Positions 12,213 through 21,004 of a stretch of 64,000 bases of DNA are shown piece by piece (the stretch's first letter is position 1; every line of letters begins with the position of its first letter). The position numbers and the translations under genes were made by a program. This DNA is from Bradyrhizobium sp. AZCC 1719 (GTDB taxonomy: Bacteria; Pseudomonadota; Alphaproteobacteria; Rhizobiales; Xanthobacteraceae), in NCBI RefSeq assembly GCF_036924525.1, contig NZ_JAZHRU010000001.1:5051001-5115000 (forward strand). Reading direction: 5' to 3'. A model generated the notes under the pieces. The model did not search any database, was not told where the DNA came from, and saw nothing but the letters and a program-made list of their open reading frames with translations.

Positions 12213-12407
12213 TTAGCGGACCGTGGAGGTGTTCGAGCTGGTGACGACGACCGGCTTGCCCGCTTTTACGACCTGGGCAGTCTGGCTGTACTCAGAACCG
12301 GTCCGAGCCGAAATGCCGAAGGCCGCAACCGCGATACCGGCCACCAGTGCGACAACCACGATCTTCAGGTGGGTACTGCGATCCGCCGAGTGAAAGGAGT
12401 GGTTCAT
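12213..12407 (-). CDS. Small single-pass membrane protein
   Basis: 64 residues from ATG 12407, which follows GGGAGGCATCAC; a longer frame exists upstream but has no such site. A short polar, His/Ser-rich head (MNHSFHSADRS) is followed by one transmembrane segment (LKIVVVALVAGIAVAAFGI, about residues 14-32) and a periplasmic Ser/Thr/Val tail ending NTSTVR. Function unknown; I believe similar small proteins occur in related genomes. Convergent with tRNA-Asp through a shared terminator. Confidence 0.7.
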   Translation of the reverse strand: MNHSFHSADRSTHLKIVVVALVAGIAVAAFGISARTGSEYSQTAQVVKAGKPVVVTSSNTSTVR

Positions 12408-12509
12408 GTGATGCCTCCCGGACGCCTTTGGCGTCCTGTGTTGGGAAGAGAAGTACGCCCCGTCTGTTTCAGGATCGTTTCGCGGTTTCGGCAAAATGGT
12501 TTCATTCGG

Positions 12510-12530
12510 CCGGCTTGTGGCCGGTTTTTT
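12510..12530 (+). terminator. Possible intrinsic terminator (plus strand)
   Basis: CCGGC-TTGTG-GCCGG stem followed by TTTTTT. No plus-strand gene precedes it closely, so its role is unclear. Confidence 0.4.
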
Positions 12531-12617
12531 GCCCAAGTATCCGTGATGTAGGTCACATACTGCCCGCGCGCCCGGTTCGAACGCGGCTTACGCCGGAGCC
12601 GCCCTGAACCAGCCGCC

Positions 12618-13810
12618 TCAAGCCTCGCGAATGAAATTCCCCGCTTCGAATTCGACCGGCGGCGCGGTTGAATCGAAGGCGATGCCGATCGGATCGCGCC
12701 CCTTGGCGATCGCTGCGAGCTGATCGCTCAGCATCCGCCGGATCATCAGGATGCCGCGATCGCTCTGGCCGAAATGTTCTTCCGAATGCAGCGTCACCTT
12801 GCCCTGGCCGACCTGCGCCTCGTAGTCGCCGGGAAACTGCTGGTGCTCCTGTTCGGTCATCTCCCGCCAGAATTTTCCGTTGAATTTGGAGCGCATCCTT
12901 CCGATGCCGCCTGAATTCTTCACCCGGCCTGCGACGTAGATGCGGAAGGATGTATCGTCGATCGGTAGCGTCCAGCCGAGCGACTCGACGCGGGCGAATT
13001 GCGCGACCCGCGGATTGGGCACGACGCGCAAGGTGGGGAGGGCGGCTTCGGTCACCCGATAAAACACCTTGCCGTCGTCCTGATGCCGGATAGAGCGCAC
13101 GGTGACGCCGCGCGGCGACATCTCGAACTTCACCTGCGGCATCGAGGCCATCATGTCAGTGAATTGCGGGCCCGAGAACGATCCGTGCAGCACCGGCACA
13201 TGATATGGATCGACGACGTTTTCGAAATGCTGCAGCCAGTTGCAGGGGATCACGGCGGGACCACCGCCGCCGATCGATGAATCGTCCGCCTCGACGAACT
13301 CGTCATCGTCCATGTTCTCCAGGCATTCGTAGCGCGGCAGCACCGGCTTTTTCTCGGCCGGGCCCAGATAGGCGAAGATCAGGCCGTAGCGTTCCTCGAC
13401 CGGATACCAGGGGGCTGCCGCACCTTGTCCTTGAACAGGCCGCCCTCGGGCTCGCAGGGCTGTTCGAGGCAATGGCCCTCGGTGTCGAACTTCCAGCCGT
13501 GATAGCAGCAGCGGATGCCGTCTTCCTCGACCTTGCCGTAATAGAGCGTCGTGCCGCGATGGCAGCAGCGGGCGTGCAGCAGCCCGATGCGGGCATGCCG
13601 GTCGCGAAACAACACCAGGTCCTCGCCGAGCACGCGCACTTTTCTGGGGATATCGGTGGCGTCGGACACGAGCCCGATCAGGTGCCAGTACCGCCGCAGC
13701 AATTCGCCCATTGGCGTGCCGCGGCCGACCGCCGTGAGCTCTGTCCGGGTCGTTGACGGCTTCATGGCGTAGCCAGTCCCGAGATCGCGATCCCGCTGCG
13801 TAATGGTCAT
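12618..13810 (-). pseudogene. Rieske aromatic-ring oxygenase, one-base frameshift
   Basis: Oxygenase component resembling the phthalate 4,5-dioxygenase/VanA-like group. It is split into two overlapping frames: the first (start ATG 13810) carries the Rieske [2Fe-2S] ligands in CCHRGTTLYYG and CCYHGWKFD; the second carries the mononuclear-iron motif NVVDPYHVPVLHGS. At the junction, on the minus strand, CGGCAG is followed by five C's; six would continue RQPP directly into WYPVEERYGLIFAYLGP and give about 397 residues. So one C seems missing from the run at 13410-13414. All catalytic elements are otherwise intact, so this may be a working gene with a base-calling error. The divergent marR gene is the likely regulator. 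Confidence 0.85.
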
Positions 13811-13898
13811 GCCAATTCCTTCCGCCGCGGCTTTGGTGCCGCGGTCATTTGGCTTGTTCTAGGAAGTAAAATGCAGATCGATGACAATATCAACGAGC

Positions 13899-13915
13899 TC
13901 GATAGAGCTATTCGA
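13899..13915. promoter_or_regulatory. Possible operator between Rieske gene and marR
   Basis: The divergent 185-base intergenic region contains ATAG-AG-CTAT within CGATAGAGCTATTCG, beside repeated GAGCTC and ATTCGAT motifs. Short inverted repeats of this size are typical MarR-family targets. Visual evidence only. Confidence 0.3.
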
Positions 13916-13995
13916 TGGCCCCATTCGATAGGCTTATCTGGTGATCCTTCTCGATGGTCCTTGGCACCGACGCGCTTTGTTGGCAGAGGTTTCAA

Positions 13996-14512
13996 ATGAG
14001 CCGGAAGCCGGAAAAGCAGACCGCGCCATCGCCTGCGGCCGCCGACGTCGCGGAATTGGCGCCGATCACCGCGATGATGTCGTCGCGGCTGATGGTGCTG
14101 GCCAATCTGCTCAAGCGCGGCGCAATCCTGCGCTATAAGCGGCTGGCGGGCTTGTCCTCGGTGGAGTTCGGCCTCGTGGCCTCGCTGGGGCGGCGGCCCG
14201 CCAATGAGCGTTATCCGGCTTGCGGAGGCGGTCGGCATGGACAAGGGCCAGATCAGCCGGGCGCTGGCGGAACTGGTTGCGCGCAAGCTGGTCGCCAAGG
14301 CGGTCAATCCGCGGGACAACCGCGAGACGCTGGTTTGCCTGACCAAGGCGGGGCTGGCCGCCCATGATGCAATTGTGGCAGGGGCGCAGGAGCGTAACCG
14401 GCGCCTGCTGGAACAGCTCGGCAAGGAAGAGCTGGCGGTGCTGTTCGACCAGATCGATCGCCTGACCGACACGGCCGCCCAAATGCTCGCCGACGAAAAG
14501 GATTTGAAGTGA
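13996..14512 (+). pseudogene. MarR-family regulator, one-base frameshift
   Basis: Winged-helix regulator of about 171 residues if repaired. The first part (MSRKPEKQ... to VEFGLVASLGRRP) and the second (MSVIRLAEAVGMDKGQISRALAELVARKLV..., with the wing NPRDNRETLV) together make a complete MarR domain, but lie in different frames. The shift is at CCC 14197-14199; with two C's the text reads GRRPPMSVIRLAEAVG. ATG 13996 has AGAGGTTTCAA upstream. It is divergent from the Rieske oxygenase and probably controls it. Decay or sequencing error cannot be separated here. Confidence 0.85.
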
Positions 14513-14711
14513 GAATTTGGGCACCATGCGGCCCGACCCGCGTTGGTCGGCGAGGCAGGAACGCAACACTTTTTCGGGTTCTGCCGGCGCATCAAGGACG
14601 GACAGAGACGTGAAACCGGCTTGTCTTGCGCCCTCTGTTGCGCTGCGCTAAGGCAAGAATAATTCCAATCAACGAATCTGCGGTCGAAATCCGCAGGAAA
14701 AGGCAACGCCG

Positions 14712-15077
14712 ATGAACGGCATCCTGCAAGATTACCTGCCACTTGTCGTGTTTATCGGGGTGGCGAGCCTGATCGGCCTGGCGCTCCTGATCGCCCCGTT
14801 CCTGGTCGCGTTCCAGCAGCCGGACCCGGAGAAGCTCTCCGCCTATGAATGCGGATTCAACGCATTCGACGACGCCCGCATGAAGTTCGACGTCCGCTTC
14901 TACCTGGTTGCGATCCTCTTCATCATCTTCGACCTGGAAGTGGCGTTCCTGTTCCCGTGGGCGGTCGCGTTCGGCAAGTTAGGGGCCACCGGCTTCTGGT
15001 CCATGATGGTGTTCCTCGCCGTCCTCACGGTCGGCTTTGCTTATGAGTGGAAGAAAGGCGCGCTCGAATGGGATTGA
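14712..15077 (+). CDS. nuoA: NADH-quinone oxidoreductase subunit A
   Basis: Small membrane subunit of complex I at the junction of arm and membrane domain. 121 residues, three transmembrane helices (about 9-31, 64-86, 92-112). The conserved [20 protein letters not shown] loop between helices 1 and 2 is present. Start ATG 14712 follows GAAAAGGCAACGCCG. It overlaps nuoB by 10 bases, opening the nuoA-N operon. Confidence 0.97.
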   Translation: MNGILQDYLPLVVFIGVASLIGLALLIAPFLVAFQQPDPEKLSAYECGFNAFDDARMKFDVRFYLVAILFIIFDLEVAFLFPWAVAFGKLGATGFWSMMVFLAVLTVGFAYEWKKGALEWD

Positions 15078-15658
15078 GCCAGACAGCTTTAGGCTCTTCG
15101 CCTGATATCGCGCAGGCGCCGAAGGGCATTCTCGACCCCTCGACCGGCAAGCCGGTCGGGGCCAATGACCCGTTCTTCCTCGAGGTCAATCACGAGCTTT
15201 CCGACAAGGGTTTCTTCGTTGCCGCCGCCGACGATCTGATCACGTGGGCGCGCACCGGCTCGTTGATGTGGATGACGTTCGGCCTAGCCTGCTGCGCGGT
15301 CGAGATGATGCAGGTGTCGATGCCGCGCTACGACGTCGAGCGCTTCGGCTTTGCGCCGCGCGCCTCGCCGCGGCAATCCGACGTGATGATCGTGGCGGGC
15401 ACGCTGACCAACAAGATGGCGCCGGCGCTGCGCAAGGTCTACGACCAGATGCCCGAGCCGCGCTACGTGATCTCGATGGGGTCGTGCGCCAATGGCGGCG
15501 GCTACTATCATTACTCGTACTCGGTGGTGCGCGGCTGCGACCGCGTCGTGCCGATCGACATTTACGTGCCCGGATGCCCGCCCACGGCGGAGGCGCTGCT
15601 CTACGGCGTATTGCTTCTGCAGAAGAAGATCCGGCGCATCGGGACCATCGAACGCTAA
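15068..15658 (+). CDS. nuoB: NADH-quinone oxidoreductase subunit B
   Basis: Peripheral-arm subunit carrying the N2 [4Fe-4S] cluster, last carrier before quinone. 196 residues from ATG 15068. The ligands are visible: the tandem pair in [10 protein letters not shown], the Cys in GSCANGGG and the Cys in [11 protein letters not shown]. The N-terminal 40 residues are variable. The start overlaps the end of nuoA by 10 bases, consistent with translational coupling; the longer frame from 15047 lies inside nuoA and is unlikely. Confidence 0.97.
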   Translation: MGLSQTALGSSPDIAQAPKGILDPSTGKPVGANDPFFLEVNHELSDKGFFVAAADDLITWARTGSLMWMTFGLACCAVEMMQVSMPRYDVERFGFAPRASPRQSDVMIVAGTLTNKMAPALRKVYDQMPEPRYVISMGSCANGGGYYHYSYSVVRGCDRVVPIDIYVPGCPPTAEALLYGVLLLQKKIRRIGTIER

Positions 15659-15669
15659 GGTTTTTGGTA

Positions 15670-16281
15670 ATGGACGACGGCAAGCTCGACACCCTTGGGC
15701 AGACGATTGTTAGCGCGCTTCCGGGCGCGGCCACTGCCCATGCGGTCGCGTTCAACCAACTCACCGTCACGGTCGAGGCGAGCAAGATCGTCGAGGTCGT
15801 CAAGTATCTGCGCGACGATCCCTCATTGCGGTTTGTCAACTTCACGGACGTGACGGCGGTGGACTATCCCAGCCGCGAGAAGCGTTTCGACGTGGTCTAT
15901 CACCTGCTGTCGCCGACGCTGAACGAGCGCATCCGCCTGCGGGCGGAAGCCGACGAGACCACGCAGGTGCCGTCCATCATCGACGTGTTTCCCGGCGCCG
16001 ACTGGTTCGAGCGCGAAACCTACGACCTCTACGGCGTGATCTTCACCGGCCACCCCGACATGCGTCGGTTGCTGACGGATTACGGCTTCGACGGCCATCC
16101 GCTGCGCAAGGATTTCCCGCTCACCGGCTTCGTCGAGGTCCGTTACGACGACCAGGAGAAGCGGGTGCTCTATGAGCCCGTCCGTCTCAACCAGGAATTC
16201 CGCAAATTCGATTTCCTCTCGCCCTGGGAAGGCGCGGACTATCCGCTTCCGGGCGATGAGAAGGCTGAGCCGAAGGCCTGA
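15670..16281 (+). CDS. nuoC: NADH-quinone oxidoreductase subunit C
   Basis: 30-kDa subunit of the peripheral arm, 203 residues. It contains [13 protein letters not shown], the signature [20 protein letters not shown] and the [13 protein letters not shown] segment. Separate from nuoD (no nuoCD fusion). Start ATG 15670 is 12 bases after the nuoB stop; the open frame extends much further upstream, but only within nuoB. Confidence 0.96.
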   Translation: MDDGKLDTLGQTIVSALPGAATAHAVAFNQLTVTVEASKIVEVVKYLRDDPSLRFVNFTDVTAVDYPSREKRFDVVYHLLSPTLNERIRLRAEADETTQVPSIIDVFPGADWFERETYDLYGVIFTGHPDMRRLLTDYGFDGHPLRKDFPLTGFVEVRYDDQEKRVLYEPVRLNQEFRKFDFLSPWEGADYPLPGDEKAEPKA

Positions 16282-16283
16282 CC

Positions 16284-17477
16284 ATGAATGAACAGCAGAA
16301 CCTGCGTAACTTTACGATTAACTTTGGGCCGCAGCATCCGGCGGCGCATGGCGTTTTGCGACTGGTGCTGGAACTCGACGGCGAAGTCGTCGAGCGTGTC
16401 GATCCGCATATCGGCCTCTTGCATCGCGGCACCGAAAAGCTGATCGAGCATAAGACTTACCTCCAGGCGATCCCCTATTTCGACCGGCTCGATTACGTCG
16501 CGCCGATGAACCAGGAGCACGCGTTCTGTCTCGCAGCGGAAAAGCTGCTCGGCATCACGGTGCCGCGCCGCGGGCAATTGATCCGCGTCCTCTACTGCGA
16601 AATCGGTCGTATCCTGTCGCACCTGCTCAACGTCACCACGCAGGCGATGGACGTCGGCGCGCTGACCCCGCCGCTGTGGGGTTTTGAAGAGCGCGAAAAG
16701 CTGATGCAATTTTACGAGCGAGCCTCCGGCTCGCGCATGCATGCGGCGTATTTCCGCGTCGGCGGCGTGCACCAGGACCTGCCGCAGAAGCTGATCGATG
16801 ATATCGATGCCTGGTGCGATCCATTCCTGCAGGTCGTCGCCGACCTCGACACGCTGCTGACCGGCAACCGCATCTTCAAGCAGCGCAACGTCGATATCGG
16901 CGTGGTGTCGCTGCAGCAGGCCTGGGAGTGGGGCTTTTCGGGCGTGATGGTGCGCGGCTCCGGCGCGGCCTGGGACCTGCGCAAGGCGCAGCCTTACGAG
17001 TGCTATGCCGAGATGGATTTCGACGTTCCGATCGGCAAGAACGGCGACTGCTACGATCGCTACCTGATCCGCATGGAAGAGATGCGCCAGTCGGTCCGCA
17101 TCATGAGGCAGTGCATCGCGAAGCTGAACTCGCCGGACGGGCAGGGGCCTGTCGTCGTCGAGGATAACAAGATCGCGCCGCCGCGGCGCGGCGAGATGAA
17201 GCGCTCAATGGAAGCGCTGATCCATCACTTCAAGCTCTACACCGAAGGCGTGCACGTGCCGGCTGGCGAGGTCTACGCCGCGGTCGAGGCGCCGAAAGGT
17301 GAGTTCGGCGTCTACCTGGTCTCTGACGGCACCAACAAACCTTACAAGTGCAAGATCCGCGCGCCGGGCTTTGCCCATCTGCAGGCGATGGATTTCATCT
17401 GCCGCGGCCATCTGCTCGCCGACGTCTCGGCCATTCTAGGTTCCCTCGACATCGTGTTCGGAGAGGTCGATCGGTGA
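16284..17477 (+). CDS. nuoD: NADH-quinone oxidoreductase subunit D
   Basis: 49-kDa subunit forming the quinone-binding site with NuoB. 397 residues. The signature [20 protein letters not shown] is at about residues 15-34, followed by [14 protein letters not shown] and the C-terminal [16 protein letters not shown] segment ending in the conserved [12 protein letters not shown] 16284 is two bases after the nuoC stop. It ends in TGATG, overlapping the start of an unexpected methyltransferase gene rather than nuoE. Confidence 0.97.
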   Translation: MNEQQNLRNFTINFGPQHPAAHGVLRLVLELDGEVVERVDPHIGLLHRGTEKLIEHKTYLQAIPYFDRLDYVAPMNQEHAFCLAAEKLLGITVPRRGQLIRVLYCEIGRILSHLLNVTTQAMDVGALTPPLWGFEEREKLMQFYERASGSRMHAAYFRVGGVHQDLPQKLIDDIDAWCDPFLQVVADLDTLLTGNRIFKQRNVDIGVVSLQQAWEWGFSGVMVRGSGAAWDLRKAQPYECYAEMDFDVPIGKNGDCYDRYLIRMEEMRQSVRIMRQCIAKLNSPDGQGPVVVEDNKIAPPRRGEMKRSMEALIHHFKLYTEGVHVPAGEVYAAVEAPKGEFGVYLVSDGTNKPYKCKIRAPGFAHLQAMDFICRGHLLADVSAILGSLDIVFGEVDR

Positions 17478-18436
17478 TGGCGCAGGCGCCCATCCAGTTT
17501 GACCGGGCTTCGGGCGTACTCGAGGGTGCGAACGCGTGGGAGCGTTTGGCTGCGGTGGCGCTGGTGCTGGGGTCGAAGGTGGCGTCGAATTTCTCGCACC
17601 GCGGCTACAATCTCTGCGCCAATTTGTTGCGGAAGACGCTGCCCGAGCGCGGAATCCAGATCAGGCTCAATCCCGATGCCATCTTCGAATTCCCCTATGG
17701 CGACGGCTACTGGAGCAAGCTGCTCAACCGCACCTATAGCTATGAAGACGAGCTGGAGCTGCTGTTCAAGGACTCCGCCGAGGTCGACTACACGCTGCTC
17801 GATTGCGGCGCCAATTACGGCTACTGGTCGGTATTGGTGTCGAGCAAGCCGTTCGGTTCGCACAAGGCGATCGCGATCGAGCCGTCGGGGCAGAATTTTT
17901 CGAAGCTGGCCAACAACGCCAAAATCAATGGCAACCGTTTCGAGGTGATGAAATGCGCGATCGGCGCCGCACGCGGAACCGCGCGCCTGTCCGGCACCAA
18001 GCATGAGGCCTTCAGCATTGCCGGCGACCAGTCGGACGGCGAGGAAGTGCCGGTCATCGCGCTCGATGACCTGCTGGATGACGGCAAGATCGCACCTGGC
18101 GGAAAGTACCTGATCAAGCTCGACGTCGAGGGCGTCGAGATCGAGGCCATGAAGGGCGGCGCGCGGCTGATGCAGATCGACAGCGTCTTGCTGTGCGAGG
18201 AGCACGGCAATGATCCTGAGCATACCGTGTCGCGCTATATCCTCGAACAGACCCCGCTGAAGCTGATCGTCTACGATCCGCGCAGCCATCGCCTTGAAAC
18301 CGTGACCGACCTTTCGATTCTGGATCGGATCAAGGTTTCAACCCATGTCGGCTACAACGTGTTCGGCACCGCAAGCGCATTCTGGCTCGCCCGGATCGAT
18401 GCGCTCAATGCGAAAGCCGCGCGCCACGTGCAATGA
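17477..18436 (+). CDS. FkbM-family methyltransferase inside the nuo operon
   Basis: 319 residues. The SAM-binding motif LLDCGANYGYWSVL is near residue 108, and the FkbM hallmark KLDVEGVEIEAMKGG near residue 215; O-methylation of sugars or polyketides is known for some family members. The ATG at 17477 overlaps the nuoD stop codon (TGATG) and nuoE begins 11 bases after its stop, so it looks co-transcribed and coupled. It is not a complex I subunit and is not in the standard nuo order. Its role here is unknown: a hitchhiker or a modifier of a nearby product are both possible. Confidence 0.88.
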   Translation: MAQAPIQFDRASGVLEGANAWERLAAVALVLGSKVASNFSHRGYNLCANLLRKTLPERGIQIRLNPDAIFEFPYGDGYWSKLLNRTYSYEDELELLFKDSAEVDYTLLDCGANYGYWSVLVSSKPFGSHKAIAIEPSGQNFSKLANNAKINGNRFEVMKCAIGAARGTARLSGTKHEAFSIAGDQSDGEEVPVIALDDLLDDGKIAPGGKYLIKLDVEGVEIEAMKGGARLMQIDSVLLCEEHGNDPEHTVSRYILEQTPLKLIVYDPRSHRLETVTDLSILDRIKVSTHVGYNVFGTASAFWLARIDALNAKAARHVQ

Positions 18437-18447
18437 GAGACTGAACG

Positions 18448-19059
18448 ATGTCCGTCCGCCGCCTTGCACCGAAGGAATTGCAGCCCGCGAGCTTCACGTT
18501 CACGGATGAGAATCTCGCCTGGGCCAAGGCCCAGATCGCAAAGTATCCGCCGGGTCGTCAGGCCTCCGCTGTGATCGCGATCCTGTGGCGCGCGCAGGAG
18601 CAGCATGACGGATGGGTGTCGGAGGCAGCGATCCGCGTGGTCGCCGACCTGCTCGATATGCCCTACATCCGCGTGCTGGAAGTGGCGACCTTCTACACCA
18701 TGTTTCAGTTGCAGCCGGTCGGCAAGAAGGCCCATGTCCAGGTGTGCGGCACCACGCCGTGCCGCCTGCGCGGCGCCGGCGACCTGATCGAGGTGTGCCA
18801 GAGCCGGATCCATCACGAGCCCTTCCATCTGTCGAAGGACGGCAATTTCAGTTGGGAAGAGGTCGAGTGCCTGGGCGCCTGCGTGAACGCGCCGATGGTG
18901 CAGATCTGGAAGGACACCTACGAGGACCTGACCAAGGAGAGCTTCGGCAAGGTGCTGGACGGCTTTGCCTCGGGCAATCCGCCGAAGCCCGGACCGCAGA
19001 TCGACCGTCAGTTCTCGGCGCCTGTGGGCGGGCCGACGACGCTGAAGGAATCCACATGA
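18448..19059 (+). CDS. nuoE: NADH-quinone oxidoreductase subunit E
   Basis: 24-kDa subunit with the N1a [2Fe-2S] cluster. 203 residues. Cluster ligands: the two Cys in [11 protein letters not shown] (thioredoxin-like fold) and the two in [13 protein letters not shown]. The N-terminal helical part contains [16 protein letters not shown]. The C-terminus has an extra proline-rich stretch after [11 protein letters not shown]. It ends in ATGA at 19056, overlapping a short frame before nuoF. Confidence 0.97.
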   Translation: MSVRRLAPKELQPASFTFTDENLAWAKAQIAKYPPGRQASAVIAILWRAQEQHDGWVSEAAIRVVADLLDMPYIRVLEVATFYTMFQLQPVGKKAHVQVCGTTPCRLRGAGDLIEVCQSRIHHEPFHLSKDGNFSWEEVECLGACVNAPMVQIWKDTYEDLTKESFGKVLDGFASGNPPKPGPQIDRQFSAPVGGPTTLKEST

Positions 19060-19163
19060 GGCGTGACGCACCATTGTCCGTAAACCGGCCGGAGAGGGGC
19101 CGCGTGATGGAGAAGTCACGCTGTGCCGGGGCTCGCCTGCGCGCAGTCCAATCGCTGATCTGA
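19056..19163 (+). CDS. Possible 35-residue ORF between nuoE and nuoF
   Basis: An ATG overlapping the nuoE stop (ATGA) opens a 35-codon basic frame ([20 protein letters not shown]...) ending 14 bases before nuoF. The 118-base gap is unusually long for this operon. Nothing is recognised in the peptide; it may be mere spacer. Confidence 0.2.
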   Translation: MRRDAPLSVNRPERGRVMEKSRCAGARLRAVQSLI

Positions 19164-19177
19164 GGAAGCTTCAAGTC

Positions 19178-20503
19178 ATGCTCGACGACAAGGATCGCAT
19201 CTTCAAGAACCTTTATGGCCTCCACGATTGGGGGCTGGAGGGTGCGCGCCGCCGCGGCGCGTGGGACGGCACCAAGGCGATCATCGACAAGGGCCGCGAC
19301 TGGATCATCAACGAGATGAAGGCCTCCGGTCTGCGCGGGCGCGGCGGGGCGGGCTTTCCGACCGGCTTGAAATGGTCGTTCATGCCGAAGGAATCGACCG
19401 ACGGCCGGCCGAGCTATCTCGTGGTCAACGCCGACGAATCCGAGCCCGGCACCTGCAAGGACCGCGAGATCATGCGGCACGACCCGCATCTGCTCGTGGA
19501 AGGCTGCCTGCTGGCGAGCTACGCCATGGGCGCGCATGCCTGCTACATCTATGTGCGCGGCGAATTCATCCGCGAGCGGGAGCGCCTGCAGGCCGCGATC
19601 GACCAGGCCTATGACGCAAAACTGGTCGGCAAGGACAACGTCAACGGCTGGCCGTTCGACGTCTATGTCGCGCATGGCGCCGGCGCCTATATCTGCGGCG
19701 AAGAGACGGCGCTGCTGGAAAGCCTGGAGGGCAAGAAGGGCCAGCCGCGGCTGAAGCCGCCATTCCCGGCCAATGTCGGCCTCTATGGCTGCCCGACCAC
19801 CGTCAACAACGTCGAGTCCATCGCGGTTGCGCCCGACATCCTCAGGCGCGGGGCGGCGTGGTTCGCGGCGATCGGCCGGCCCAACAATGTCGGCACAAAG
19901 CTGTTCTGCGTCTCCGGTCATGTCGAGCGCCCCTGCAACGTCGAAGAGGAGATGGGGATTCCGTTCCGCGAGCTGATCGAGCGGCATTGCGGCGGCATCC
20001 GCGGCGGCTGGGACAATCTGAAGGCCGTGATCCCCGGCGGCTCGTCGGTGCGCATGGTGCCGGCCGAGCAGATCATCGACACACCGATGGATTTCGACAG
20101 CCTCGGCAAGCTGCGCTCCGGCCTCGGCACCGCGGCCGTGATCGTGATGGACAAGTCCACCGACCTGATCCGGGCGATCGCGCGCATCTCCTATTTCTAC
20201 AAGCATGAGAGCTGCGGCCAGTGCACGCCATGCCGCGAAGGCACAGGCTGGATGTGGCGCGTCTTGACGCGGATGGCCGAGGGCCGCGCCCACAAGCGCG
20301 AGATCGACATGCTGCTGGAGGTTACAAAACAGGTCGAAGGCCACACCATCTGCGCGCTCGGTGATGCTGCGGCATGGCCGATCCAGGGCCTGATCGCGCA
20401 TTTCCGCCACGAGATCGAGGCGCGCATCGACCAGTATTCGCATAAGGCCGACATCGACGATGCCGGCGTGCGCGATCCCGAGAATCTGGTCGCGGCGGAG
20501 TGA
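19178..20503 (+). CDS. nuoF: NADH-quinone oxidoreductase subunit F
   Basis: 51-kDa subunit where NADH is oxidised; holds FMN and the N3 [4Fe-4S] cluster. 441 residues. [13 protein letters not shown] (about residues 54-66) is the NADH-binding glycine motif, [16 protein letters not shown] the FMN region, and [15 protein letters not shown] supplies three cluster cysteines, the fourth coming from HTICALGD. The stop overlaps the start of an extra gene, not nuoG. Confidence 0.97.
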   Translation: MLDDKDRIFKNLYGLHDWGLEGARRRGAWDGTKAIIDKGRDWIINEMKASGLRGRGGAGFPTGLKWSFMPKESTDGRPSYLVVNADESEPGTCKDREIMRHDPHLLVEGCLLASYAMGAHACYIYVRGEFIRERERLQAAIDQAYDAKLVGKDNVNGWPFDVYVAHGAGAYICGEETALLESLEGKKGQPRLKPPFPANVGLYGCPTTVNNVESIAVAPDILRRGAAWFAAIGRPNNVGTKLFCVSGHVERPCNVEEEMGIPFRELIERHCGGIRGGWDNLKAVIPGGSSVRMVPAEQIIDTPMDFDSLGKLRSGLGTAAVIVMDKSTDLIRAIARISYFYKHESCGQCTPCREGTGWMWRVLTRMAEGRAHKREIDMLLEVTKQVEGHTICALGDAAAWPIQGLIAHFRHEIEARIDQYSHKADIDDAGVRDPENLVAAE

Positions 20504-20997
20504 TGCCGATGTCGCAACCGAGCTTCTGGTGGCAGAGATACGGGACGCTGGCGCAGATGGCGCAGGCGGCCGTGGCGCTGCTCGGCTTTGTTGCGATCCT
20601 GTTCCAGATCAACGAAATCCGCACCAACAACCGCGCGGCGAGCGCACGGCAGGCGTATCTGGGCTACACCGATCTGGCGTTCAAGAATCCGAAATTCGCG
20701 CAGCCGGACTACGAGAAGATCAAGGCCGCCGGCGGCGACGAGCAGGTCCAGTACGAGAGCTTCATCACGTACTTCCTCTATGCCTGCGAGGAAGCGATCG
20801 GCGCGTTCTCCGGAAAGCGCGAGTGGCTGGCGTCCTGCGATTACGACCTGAAGCCGCATCTGCCGTTCCTGTGCGAGAAGAACGCGGCGCAGCCGGCTTA
20901 CCTCGCCACCTATGGCGCCGAGACCCAGAAATGGATCAAGACGGCGCTGAAGACCGCCAGCGTTACACCGCCAGACTGCAAGCTGGGAAAGACTTGA
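20503..20997 (+). CDS. Single-pass membrane protein of unknown function in the nuo operon
   Basis: 164 residues from ATG 20503 (overlaps the nuoF stop as TGATG; ATG 20509 is an alternative). One N-terminal transmembrane helix (MAQAAVALLGFVAILFQINE, about residues 15-34), followed by an Arg/Asn-rich stretch and a helical soluble domain with conserved-looking FITYFLYACEEAIGAFSG. No family recognised with certainty. It sits between nuoF and nuoG with seven bases to nuoG, so it is co-transcribed, but it is not a known complex I subunit. Confidence 0.75.
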   Translation: MPMSQPSFWWQRYGTLAQMAQAAVALLGFVAILFQINEIRTNNRAASARQAYLGYTDLAFKNPKFAQPDYEKIKAAGGDEQVQYESFITYFLYACEEAIGAFSGKREWLASCDYDLKPHLPFLCEKNAAQPAYLATYGAETQKWIKTALKTASVTPPDCKLGKT

Positions 20998-21004
20998 GAC
21001 AGCA

